A DNA stretch of 6,826 bases from NCBI GenBank assembly GCA_902773395.1, contig CACYEJ010000101.1, positions 1-6,826 of the forward strand, read 5' to 3'. The notes under the pieces are model-generated. The model worked only from the letters and a program-made list of their open reading frames with translations, had not been told where the DNA came from and searched no databases. Made by a program: the position numbers and the translations under genes. Of this stretch, positions 1-6,377 are shown piece after piece; position 1 is the stretch's first letter; every line of letters begins with the position of its first letter. The stretch is from an uncultured Ruminococcus sp. Its GTDB lineage: Bacteria; Bacillota_A; Clostridia; Oscillospirales; Acutalibacteraceae.

Positions 1-645
1 ATCACGCTTAATCTGTCCCCATTCGCTTTCGGAGCAGATGCCCTTGTGACCGTGAACCTTTGCGTATTCGCCGTCGTGGATATAACCGCCTTTGAGCAGT
101 TCGTTCACCTCGCAATGAGCAGCGATAATCTTGTCAAGCTTACGAGCCTTATTCATAGCGGAAAGCATCATCTCGTCGCTCTGAACACCTCTGCCGTCAT
201 CGGAAAAAGCGATGACATATTTACTAAGTCCGTCAAGATCGGAAAGCTCCTTGCCCTGTTCGTTCACGGTAATAGAGCCGTATGGGTGGACGTTAATTAC
301 GGCGTCACGTTCAATTATATCAAGCTGTTGTTTCACATTCTCCACGCTGTCGGGTACAGGGGAGAGGTTCGGCATAGAGCAAATGTCTGTGTACCCTCCG
401 TGAGCACCGGCAAGCGAACCTGTTTTGATTGTTTCTTTGTATGAAAAACCCGGTTCTCTTAGATGCACATGAACATCAATAAAACCGGGAAATATGAAAC
501 AATTCTTTAAATCAATAATGTCGGTGTCACTTTCGGGAACAAGAGAATTGCCAACAGAAACAATACGTCCGTTGCTGATAAGTATATCCTTTTTGCTTAT
601 TTCGCAATTCTGAAAAACATTGGCATTCTTCAGCAAACAATTCAT
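1..645 (-). CDS. pyrC: Dihydroorotase, type I (PyrC), N-terminal 215 codons; C-terminus beyond window
   Basis: Zinc-dependent cytosolic amidohydrolase that interconverts N-carbamoyl-L-aspartate and dihydroorotate, the third step of de novo pyrimidine synthesis. I translated the minus strand from ATG at 645-643; the frame stays open to base 1, giving about half of a typical protein of roughly 425 aa. Visible landmarks are DVHVHLREPG at residues 57-66 (H59 and H61 as metal ligands, R63 in the substrate loop), MPN at 91-93 (N93, substrate contact), FSDDG at 147-151 (the metal-ligand/catalytic aspartate region of type I enzymes) and AAHCE at 175-179 (H177, metal ligand). These positions match the family closely, which supports the start. 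The start is also supported by a ribosome binding site, AAAGGGG on the minus strand (654-660), 8 bases upstream. No frameshift is seen. The promoter lies at 741-769, giving a leader of about 90 nt; I saw no PyrR-type attenuator in it. Confidence 0.95.
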   Translation of the reverse strand, partial: MNCLLKNANVFQNCEISKKDILISNGRIVSVGNSLVPESDTDIIDLKNCFIFPGFIDVHVHLREPGFSYKETIKTGSLAGAHGGYTDICSMPNLSPVPDSVENVKQQLDIIERDAVINVHPYGSITVNEQGKELSDLDGLSKYVIAFSDDGRGVQSDEMMLSAMNKARKLDKIIAAHCEVNELLKGGYIHDGEYAKVHGHKGICSESEWGQIKRD

Positions 646-740
646 AATGAAAACCCCTTTATTTGTAGCGGAATTTTACAGATAGATAACGGTTTTAAGA
701 AAAAGAAAAGAACCGCATTTCAACAAAATTCTCTCAAAAT

Positions 741-769
741 ATTGTATCATTTTATAGCTGTATTGTCAA
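741..769 (-). promoter_or_regulatory. Sigma-A promoter of pyrC
   Basis: Read on the minus strand, TTGACA (769-764), a 17-base spacer, then TACAAT (746-741), with TG one base before the -10 (extended -10). Transcription should begin near 734, about 90 bases upstream of the pyrC start. The leader contains only a weak 5-bp inverted repeat (CGGTT/AACCG, around 702-727). The whole 29-base promoter resembles the tRNA-Thr promoter in this window at 24 of 29 positions. Confidence 0.8.
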
Positions 770-886
770 GTCTTTTTTTGATTTGTACAGCGGAAATCCG
801 TTTTTATTTTTGACGGCATAATAATAAAATCGGCTGATTTAAAACAAAATATTCTTGTTGTTAAATATTAACGTTTTAGTGTTCAA

Positions 887-917
887 TGAATAAACCGCCC
901 ACCTCTCGGAAAGACTA
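887..917 (+). promoter_or_regulatory. Candidate sigma-G (forespore) promoter of the ger operon
   Basis: TGAATA at 887-892 fits the sigma-F/sigma-G -35 element. After 18 bases, AAGACTA at 911-917 matches the CATACTA-like -10 at 5 of 7 positions. gerA-family operons in Bacillus and Clostridium are known to be transcribed by sigma-G in the forespore, and no good sigma-A promoter is visible on the plus strand here. Transcription would start near 924, leaving a very short leader in front of the ribosome binding site at 927-933. The assignment rests on motif match and context only. Confidence 0.4.
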
Positions 918-933
918 TCCAACAAAAGAGGTG
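900..933 (+). repeat. Inverted repeat that includes the ribosome binding site of the ger A-subunit gene
   Basis: CACCTCT at 900-906 is the exact reverse complement of AGAGGTG at 927-933, and the second arm is the Shine-Dalgarno sequence for the ATG at 939. An RNA starting upstream of 900 could fold to hide the ribosome binding site. An RNA starting near 924 from the candidate sigma-G promoter would lack the first arm and be free for translation. The stem is only 7 bp with a 20-nt loop, so coincidence is possible. Confidence 0.35.
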
Positions 934-938
934 AACGT

Positions 939-2465
939 ATGTTTAATTTACTAAAAAAGGCGGAGAGCTTTTACAGACCGCCTATGCACCCAAAGCCTGA
1001 AAAGCCCAAAATACCGATATCCAATAGTCTGGAGCTGAATATCGAACGGCTTCGGGATATGTTTGCAGATTCCAGTGATCTTACCATTAAGCGAATGAAT
1101 CTGAAACTCAGCGACGGCGTTGTCGAGGTTGCAATCATTACAATGGAGGGTATGGTTGATAAGGAAACTCTTGCAGCCAGTATTACTAATCCGATTTCGA
1201 CTTACAATGAGATTGCATTTTCGGACTGTGATATTTTTACTATTGTAGAAAAAGATATTATCACTAACTGTGATCATATGACTATAAAATATCTCGGTGA
1301 TGTTGCAGCAAATATTATGTCCGGATTCGCCTGCGTGATAATTGATCGCTGCGACAAGGCGTTGGCTGTAGGAGTTCAGGGGTTCTCTTTCCGCAGTGTG
1401 TCGGAGCCGGATACCGAGGTGCTTCAAAGAGGAAGCAGGGAGGGTTTCGTTGAGCCGATAAGAATAAATATTTCTATGATTCGCCGCCGCCTGAGGAATA
1501 CCAACCTAAAATTTGAAACTATGAATATCGGTGACGTGTCACAAACTCAGATATGCCTTTGCTACTTAACAGATGTTGTATCGAAAGAGATACTGAGTGA
1601 ATTAAAATCACGTCTGGAGGGGTGTCAGCTGGATACGCTCTTTGCGTCCGGTTATCTTGTTTCTTACCTTGAGAGCAGCGGAGATAATGATTTGTTTGCC
1701 GGAGTGGGAATAACGGAGCGTCCCGACACCGCCTGTGCAAAAATGTGTGAGGGAAAGATTGTAATACTTGTTGACGGTACGCCGAGTTCGCTTATAGTGC
1801 CGCATATTATGGTTGAAAATTTTCAGACGCTAGATGATTATTCAAATCGTCCGTACTTTGCGGCAGCAACTAGGTGGTTAAAGTATGTTTCCTTTGTAAT
1901 ATCAATTATTCTTCCGGGACTTTATGTTGCTCTTGCAGCTTTTAATCCGGAGTTTTTTCCGTCCCAACTGCTTACAAGGGTTGCTGTGTCTGTGTCAAAA
2001 ACGCCGTTCTCCGTTTTTTCGGAGGTACTGCTTTTTACATTTATATATGAGATTATGAGGGAAGCAGGTTTAAGACTTCCCAAAACGCTCGGTCACGCCG
2101 TCAGTATAATAGGCGGTCTTGTAATCGGCGATACTGCCGTAAGCTCCGGATTCATAGGTGCTCCAACGCTGATGATAGTGGCTCTTACGGTAATTTGTTC
2201 TTATGTTATTCCCGATATATATGCCTCGGTTGCGTTGCTGAGATTTCTATTTATCATTTTCGGAGGGTTCTGGGGATTGTGGGGGATATTTTTATTGTTC
2301 AGTATTTTAATTATAAATATGTGTTCAAAGGAGAGCTTTAATATTCCTTATCTCTCACCGATTGCACCATTGAGTTTATTCGGGCTTCGAGATGTCTTTG
2401 TACGTGCTGATTGGAAAACACTTTCACGCAGACAGGTCAAGGTTCAGGAGCTTGCAGATAATTAA
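939..2465 (+). CDS. gerAA: Spore germination receptor A subunit (GerA/GerKA family)
   Basis: A-subunit of a GerA-type nutrient germinant receptor, a spore inner-membrane complex of A, B and C proteins; in Bacillus the A subunits have been reported to form the nutrient-gated ion channel. At 508 aa it has normal family length. Residues 1 to about 305 form the soluble N-terminal domain, with the hallmark EPDTE (156-160), RGSREGF (164-170) and IRRRLR (181-186) block. Residues from about 315 onward form the membrane domain, with hydrophobic segments near 315-336, 357-371, 386-405, 408-428 and 430-461, followed by a charged cytoplasmic tail. The conserved TRWLKY just before the first membrane segment (311-316) is present. 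The start is set by AGAGGTG at 927-933. It is first in an operon, 13 bases upstream of the permease-lipoprotein gene, and is probably expressed in the forespore. I see no disruption. Which nutrient it senses cannot be read from the sequence. Confidence 0.95.
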   Translation: MFNLLKKAESFYRPPMHPKPEKPKIPISNSLELNIERLRDMFADSSDLTIKRMNLKLSDGVVEVAIITMEGMVDKETLAASITNPISTYNEIAFSDCDIFTIVEKDIITNCDHMTIKYLGDVAANIMSGFACVIIDRCDKALAVGVQGFSFRSVSEPDTEVLQRGSREGFVEPIRINISMIRRRLRNTNLKFETMNIGDVSQTQICLCYLTDVVSKEILSELKSRLEGCQLDTLFASGYLVSYLESSGDNDLFAGVGITERPDTACAKMCEGKIVILVDGTPSSLIVPHIMVENFQTLDDYSNRPYFAAATRWLKYVSFVISIILPGLYVALAAFNPEFFPSQLLTRVAVSVSKTPFSVFSEVLLFTFIYEIMREAGLRLPKTLGHAVSIIGGLVIGDTAVSSGFIGAPTLMIVALTVICSYVIPDIYASVALLRFLFIIFGGFWGLWGIFLLFSILIINMCSKESFNIPYLSPIAPLSLFGLRDVFVRADWKTLSRRQVKVQELADN

Positions 2466-2466
2466 C

Positions 2467-2473
2467 GGAGGGA
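2467..2473 (+). promoter_or_regulatory. Ribosome binding site fixing the start of the permease-lipoprotein gene at 2479
   Basis: GGAGGGA lies directly after the A-subunit stop codon (2463-2465) and a short distance before ATG 2479. The reading frame is open back to another ATG at 2392, but that start would overlap the A-subunit gene by 74 bases, has no ribosome binding site, and would add 29 polar residues (HFHADRSRFRS and so on) not expected before a GerB-type permease. The 2479 start gives the usual GerB N-terminus, with a polar stretch leading into the first membrane helix. Confidence 0.85.
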
Positions 2474-2478
2474 AGCGA

Positions 2479-4602
2479 ATGGATAAAAGTAAACCAGTTT
2501 CACATTACCAGCTATTCTGTCTTATATTTTTGAGTATTGTGTTTTCGGCAATGATGTATTCAGGCTATTCGGTAAAAGAACTTGATTTGCTCATGCTTTC
2601 GATATCAACAGCTGCGGCAGCAGCGGTGCTTATTCTGCTGTCGGTGCCTCTGTTTATCTTTAATAAATATTCACAATCAGATAATATTATCAGTGCGGTT
2701 CAGTCGAAAAAGCCGGCTCTCAGCGGAATATTTTCGGCTGCATATATACTGTATTTTATGTACTCGGCATTGGTATCGCTGCTTGTATTTTCATTGCTGC
2801 TGAGCAATTTTATAAATCCGGGACTTCCGTTTTTTGCATTTTTTCTGCTTACTCTGTGCTGCTGCTATTACTCGGCGAAAAAGGGGATAGCAGCCATAAG
2901 CCGTGCCTCTTCAATCTTCTTTGCGTTGATAGTAATTTCAATTGTTATAATTGTTTTTTCTCTAATGTTTCGAGTAAATGTATTAAACTATTCTCATATT
3001 TTTATAGAAAAGCCCGAACGGATTTATGAGAATACAATGTATCTGGCGGCTTACGCTTCTTCCATACCGTCAATATTTTTGTTTGTACGCAGAATCAAGA
3101 GTAACGTAAAGAAAACAGTGATTTCAGCAATTATTTTATCTTACGCAGCAATAATGATTATCGGATTAATCTCATTCGGAGTGCTGGGAGAGTATATGCA
3201 CACCACGCCGTATCCGTTTTATACAGCTACTCAGCTTATTGAACTTGGGGCGTTTCAGCGGCTTGATGTAATATTCCTTGCCTTGTGGACGGTTGGAATG
3301 TTCGTAAAGGTTTCATTGTCATTAGCGGCACTTAGAGAAACCGTTCAAACCTCTATGAGAGCGGAAAAGGCAAAGCTGCTTAATCCGATACTTGCGGCTG
3401 TTGTGGGAATATCAGCGTTAGTATCCGTAAATTCGGAGAAGCTGAGATACGGCGTATTAAATATGAAAATAATGCTTTTAGGATTTCTCACGGTGACATT
3501 GATATTGCCGCTTATATGCGTATTGTCGTTCGGAAAAAAGAAGATGAACGCAGCAGCGGCAAGAACGGCTGCCTTGACGATTGCAGTGCTTTTGGGCATT
3601 CCTATGCTTACGGGGTGTCAGAAAACTCAGATTCAGGACAGAATGATTATCAAAGGAATTGGAATAGATAAAGACTATGAACAATATAACATTACCGTTC
3701 AGTATATAGATAATTATTCCGAGGGCAGCGAAAATCAAAATAAGTGCATACAGGTACAGGGCAAGTCTATCGGAGATGCAATGGGCAAAATAAAAAACAG
3801 CTCAGGAAGCGAGCCGTTTTTGGGTCAGAATTCTGCAATTGTGGTTGGCTACGAAACAGCAAGGGGAGATATGGTAGATATACTCGATTACTTTATCAGG
3901 TACAGCGATGCTCGCCCAACGGTAAAATTCTACGTAAGTGAAACTACAGCCGAAGATATTTTGACGCTGGAGGTTTCGGGGAGCATCTTGCCTATTGAAC
4001 GTATGAGTATGATATCACCCTCTGTTTCACAAAATGACAATTTATATACAATACTGAATTTTATAAATCAGTCAAACAATCCTACAGATACGCCCACCGC
4101 CTCGTTGATTCGTGCAGATGAGAATACAATAAAGCTTTCCTCTGTTGCGGCAATTAGCGGAGAGGGGGAAATATATACTCTTAGCGAGGACGAGTTTATT
4201 GTATATAAAACATTATTGGGTATAGACAGCGGTACAGTCCTGAGCTTTGAGGGCATTTCGGGCAGAGTTACAAAATGCTCAACTGTCGTGAAAGCAAAGG
4301 ATATAGATGACAACCTTGATTTTCATGTTACCTGCAAGCTTGAACTTACGGTTCTTGAAAATCCCGATGACATATCTGATAATGAGATAGAGAGCCTTTT
4401 TTCAAAGGAGCTTCATGAAATGGCTGAGAACTCAGTACAGAAAATGCTGTGTGAAAAGCATTACGATATCTACAATTTGGGACGTAACCTAAAATTTGCA
4501 GATTACAAAAAGTATTCCGATCCGCAGCTTTATGCAGAGAGTCTGAACGATTGCAGCACACATTTTAATATTGAATGTAAGACAGTGGAAACAACACGAT
4601 AA
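2479..4602 (+). CDS. Fused germinant receptor B subunit (spore permease) and C subunit (GerC lipoprotein)
   Basis: One 707-aa ORF combines two proteins normally encoded separately. Residues 1-355 are a GerB-type spore permease of the amino-acid/polyamine transporter superfamily, of normal length for that family, with about ten hydrophobic helices (near 11-30, 38-62, 82-110, 115-133, 138-165, 184-204, 211-236, 262-286, 301-317, 327-350). Residues 356-707 are a complete GerC: a basic start (KKK 353-355, then R362), a hydrophobic stretch 363-376, a lipobox LTGC with C380, then GIGIDKD (392-398) and the conserved region around LGQNSAIVV (448-456). In the family, B binds the nutrient and C is an outer-face lipoprotein needed for receptor function. 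GerB-type C-termini are cytoplasmic, so the internal signal peptide is correctly oriented for insertion, lipidation by Lgt and cleavage by signal peptidase II, which would release separate B and C proteins. The joint lies at an A6 run (3534-3539), so an indel error must be excluded. Confidence 0.9.
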   Translation: MDKSKPVSHYQLFCLIFLSIVFSAMMYSGYSVKELDLLMLSISTAAAAAVLILLSVPLFIFNKYSQSDNIISAVQSKKPALSGIFSAAYILYFMYSALVSLLVFSLLLSNFINPGLPFFAFFLLTLCCCYYSAKKGIAAISRASSIFFALIVISIVIIVFSLMFRVNVLNYSHIFIEKPERIYENTMYLAAYASSIPSIFLFVRRIKSNVKKTVISAIILSYAAIMIIGLISFGVLGEYMHTTPYPFYTATQLIELGAFQRLDVIFLALWTVGMFVKVSLSLAALRETVQTSMRAEKAKLLNPILAAVVGISALVSVNSEKLRYGVLNMKIMLLGFLTVTLILPLICVLSFGKKKMNAAAARTAALTIAVLLGIPMLTGCQKTQIQDRMIIKGIGIDKDYEQYNITVQYIDNYSEGSENQNKCIQVQGKSIGDAMGKIKNSSGSEPFLGQNSAIVVGYETARGDMVDILDYFIRYSDARPTVKFYVSETTAEDILTLEVSGSILPIERMSMISPSVSQNDNLYTILNFINQSNNPTDTPTASLIRADENTIKLSSVAAISGEGEIYTLSEDEFIVYKTLLGIDSGTVLSFEGISGRVTKCSTVVKAKDIDDNLDFHVTCKLELTVLENPDDISDNEIESLFSKELHEMAENSVQKMLCEKHYDIYNLGRNLKFADYKKYSDPQLYAESLNDCSTHFNIECKTVETTR
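3532..3547 (+). other. gerB/gerC junction: in-frame A-AAA-AAG heptamer next to an internal ATGA
   Basis: Codons here read GGA-AAA-AAG-AAG-ATG (G K K K M). Bases 3534-3540 are A AAA AAG in the frame required for a classical -1 slippery site, as in dnaX. ATG at 3544-3546 is an in-frame internal start matching the expected first residue of a GerC precursor, preceded by a weak purine-rich stretch. Deleting one A from the run would give GGA-AAA-AGA-AGA-TGA, ending GerB in Gly-Lys-Arg-Arg with its TGA (3545-3547) overlapping the GerC ATG, the commonest overlap in bacterial operons. A 5-bp GCAGC/GCTGC stem can form downstream (3553-3557 with 3568-3572). A -1 slip would run to a TAA at 3669-3671, adding 43 residues that do not look like either family. 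Confidence 0.6.
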
Positions 4603-4652
4603 AAAATATAAAATAAAAAGACGGACTATGCACAAAAACTTAATCCGTCTTT
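4603..4652 (-). terminator. Intrinsic terminator of tRNA-Thr, possibly also ending the ger operon
   Basis: AAAGACGGA (4617-4625) and TCCGTCTTT (4644-4652) form a perfect 9-bp stem around an 18-nt loop. Read on the minus strand, the stem is followed by a long T-rich run (TTTTATTTTATATTTTTTA across about 4600-4618), making a good terminator directly after the tRNA. Read on the plus strand, only TTTC follows, so it would be a weak terminator for the ger operon, which ends at 4602. No other terminator for that operon is visible. Confidence 0.75.
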
Positions 4653-4653
4653 C

Positions 4654-4729
4654 TGGAGCTGGTAGTCGGACTCGAACCGATGACCTGCTCATTACGAATG
4701 AGCTGCTCTACCAACTGAGCTACACCAGC
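4654..4729 (-). tRNA. tRNA-Thr (anticodon CGT)
   Basis: A 76-nt cloverleaf read on the minus strand. The acceptor stem pairs GCTGGTG with TACCAGC (one G-T pair at the base), followed by discriminator T and an encoded CCA. The D arm is GCTCAGTTGGTAGAGC. The anticodon arm pairs GCTCA with TGAGC around loop TTCGTAA, placing anticodon CGT (plus-strand ACG at 4694-4696), which reads threonine codon ACG. The T arm contains GGTTCGAGTCC. It has its own promoter at 4744-4772 and a terminator-like hairpin just downstream. It is convergent with the ger operon. Confidence 0.96.
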
Positions 4730-4743
4730 AATCAACAAAATAA

Positions 4744-4772
4744 ATTATAACATTTTCTTGATGTATTGTCAA
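4744..4772 (-). promoter_or_regulatory. Consensus sigma-A promoter of tRNA-Thr
   Basis: On the minus strand, TTGACA (4772-4767), a 17-base spacer ending in TGT (extended -10), then TATAAT (4749-4744): a perfect match to consensus in both hexamers. Transcription should begin near 4737, only a few bases before the mature tRNA 5' end at 4729. It lies between the tRNA and the stop codon of the XRE-type gene, and no terminator separates that gene from the tRNA. Confidence 0.9.
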
Positions 4773-4805
4773 GGGTTTTATAAAAAAATATTTTGCATCG
4801 TAATT

Positions 4806-6272
4806 TTACTGCTGCTCCCCATTAGACTTTCTCAGCTCTGAGATAAGCTCTTCAATAAAGCTTCTGAATTCATCGTCTGTGCATGCTAGATTCTTTAATT
4901 CAATATATTTTATTACGTTCATAAAGGTGTTGTAAACGCTTGCTTCCTGTATTCCTATTTGAGTAAGATTAGCTTTGTCAATGCGTCTTAGCCAGACAGT
5001 CCTGTTGTCGTGGTCAAGGTAAATTTGTATGTTTTTGGGAAGCTCTATATCATTCCTAAACATTTTGTAGGTGCAGCGTTTTTTCTCGTTGACAATCAGC
5101 ATTCTCTTCAATACGTAGATACGTGATTCTATTGAAAACGCCTGATGACATTGTTCCGGAAATTCGTCCACCTTACCTTTTTCTGCAAAGCTTCTCAACC
5201 CATTCTTTGTAAAACAACTGTCAAGATTTGTGATGTTGTATTCCTCGAAAACGTGTGTTGTGCCTCTCCAGTCGCCGTATTGTCTGAAAAGCTCCTTAAT
5301 CAGCTGCTCTTTTAGCGGAAATTGACAAATACTTTCTTTCAGAGTTTTTGAATCCAGACAAGGTCCTAAACACGGCTGATTGAAGATTGTAACTATTTTT
5401 CTTCCGTTGATTGCCGAATTCAATTGGTCTAAATTGTCAATATAGCTGCCTTTCTCTATCAGAGAGAAAAAATTCGCTTTTGTACGATTAAAGTACTCAG
5501 TCAGGTAATTAACAATAATTTTATTTGTTGTGAAAAATCCTGATTGCATTTCGTAATCGAACATCAATGCACAGCTTTCGTTTATCATTAGATTGGGCAG
5601 GGGAGAAACAGAGTTCAGGTTATTTACAATATTGTTGTAATAATAGTACACATTGTAATTTTTCAAAGTAAATGCCTGAGGCAAAACTTCTTTTAACACA
5701 TTGATGTTTGTATGGTATTTTTCAATTGACTTTTCAAAGCAAATAAGCTGCTCAATAATAACGTCTGTTCCGCTGAAAAAGGGAATCAAAAGCTCTTGAA
5801 TCTGTGTGTAGGTTGGCTGCATGTAAAGCATTATATGTCCGTTGGAATCATGGCTTTGCTTAAACATTCTTACCACATATGCGATAATATTATGGCTGTG
5901 GTAGAGTGCGGCTGTGTCCTCAGTGGCTGAGAATGTTTCCGGAATGCGGATACTTTCCGATACGATAGACAGTGTTACAGAATCCTTGGTATCGCTGAAA
6001 TTTTGGAGCAGGTTTTTAAAAAAATGATAGCTGTTTACAATGTCATCTCCGAGTGTAGCTTTATCATATTCTTTAAGGAATTCGGCACGCTCTGCTGCAT
6101 TCATATACAATCCGTCTGCAATCGCTTCAACTGTTTCTATGTTTTTAGGCAGTCTGTCACCGTTCTGATATCTGTGCAGAGTGGCTCTGTCAATTCCTGT
6201 TGCTTTAGAAAGCTTATTGATAGAAATATTATTTCTGGTTAAATAATTGTTAAAATATTTTGAAAAACACAT
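4806..6272 (-). CDS. XRE-type HTH regulator with a large uncharacterised C-terminal region
   Basis: A 488-aa probable DNA-binding protein. Residues 1 to about 58 form a Cro/C1-type helix-turn-helix: SINKLSKATGIDRATLHRYQ (17-36) covers the two central helices and recognition helix, followed by the conserved NG at 37-38. Residues 59 to about 75 are a charged linker. Residues about 80-488 carry no motif I can name; there are no membrane segments or signal peptide. The middle has aromatic and Asn-rich stretches (VYYYYNNIVNN, 208-218) and the end is a helical acidic/basic region (466-488). It is much longer than a simple XRE repressor and, at about 410 residues, the rest could be a sensor or ligand-binding region; that is inference. 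The start is supported by CAGGAGA (6279-6285, minus strand) 6 bases upstream of ATG. It is transcribed away from the repeat-rich region 6273-6685. No terminator is seen after its stop, 76 bases before the tRNA. Confidence 0.85.
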   Translation of the reverse strand: MCFSKYFNNYLTRNNISINKLSKATGIDRATLHRYQNGDRLPKNIETVEAIADGLYMNAAERAEFLKEYDKATLGDDIVNSYHFFKNLLQNFSDTKDSVTLSIVSESIRIPETFSATEDTAALYHSHNIIAYVVRMFKQSHDSNGHIMLYMQPTYTQIQELLIPFFSGTDVIIEQLICFEKSIEKYHTNINVLKEVLPQAFTLKNYNVYYYYNNIVNNLNSVSPLPNLMINESCALMFDYEMQSGFFTTNKIIVNYLTEYFNRTKANFFSLIEKGSYIDNLDQLNSAINGRKIVTIFNQPCLGPCLDSKTLKESICQFPLKEQLIKELFRQYGDWRGTTHVFEEYNITNLDSCFTKNGLRSFAEKGKVDEFPEQCHQAFSIESRIYVLKRMLIVNEKKRCTYKMFRNDIELPKNIQIYLDHDNRTVWLRRIDKANLTQIGIQEASVYNTFMNVIKYIELKNLACTDDEFRSFIEELISELRKSNGEQQ

Positions 6273-6305
6273 TTTTATTCTCCTGTAAAAAGATGCTGCT
6301 ATATT

Positions 6306-6336
6306 ATTATAAATTCACAATCAACAATTATAATTG
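6306..6336 (-). promoter_or_regulatory. Candidate promoter and palindromic operator of the XRE-type gene
   Basis: On the minus strand a perfect TATAAT lies at 6311-6306, but the sequence 17 bases upstream (ATTATA) is a poor -35. That position falls inside CAATTATAATTG at 6325-6336, a perfect 12-bp palindrome. A dyad overlapping the -35 is a common arrangement for autoregulation by XRE-type dimers, so this is a plausible operator. The region is A/T rich, so chance palindromes are more likely than usual. Confidence 0.35.
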
Positions 6337-6377
6337 CAAAACGGAAATATATTTGTATATATTTAGAAAAATTTTAA

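Noticed and set aside
46..444. Plus-strand open frame of 132 codons
   Set aside because: It is the antisense shadow of pyrC, whose minus-strand translation carries the dihydroorotase metal-binding and substrate motifs.
646..735. PyrR-type attenuator in the pyrC leader
   Set aside because: No conserved PyrR-binding loop sequence and no terminator hairpin with a T run; only a weak 5-bp inverted repeat.
860..872. GTTAA/TTAAC inverted repeat as an operator
   Set aside because: Only 5-bp arms in A/T-rich sequence; likely chance.
951..1427. Minus-strand open frame of 158 codons, and smaller ones at 1519-1805
   Set aside because: Antisense to the A-subunit gene; no ribosome binding site or recognisable protein features, while the plus frame is a clear family match.
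2392..2478. Earlier in-frame ATG at 2392 for the permease-lipoprotein gene, giving 736 aa
   Set aside because: It overlaps the A-subunit coding region by 74 bases, lacks a ribosome binding site, and adds 29 polar residues atypical of GerB; ATG 2479 has GGAGGGA at good spacing.
6003..6242. Plus-strand open frame of 79 codons
   Set aside because: Antisense to the helix-turn-helix coding end of the XRE-type gene; no family resemblance.
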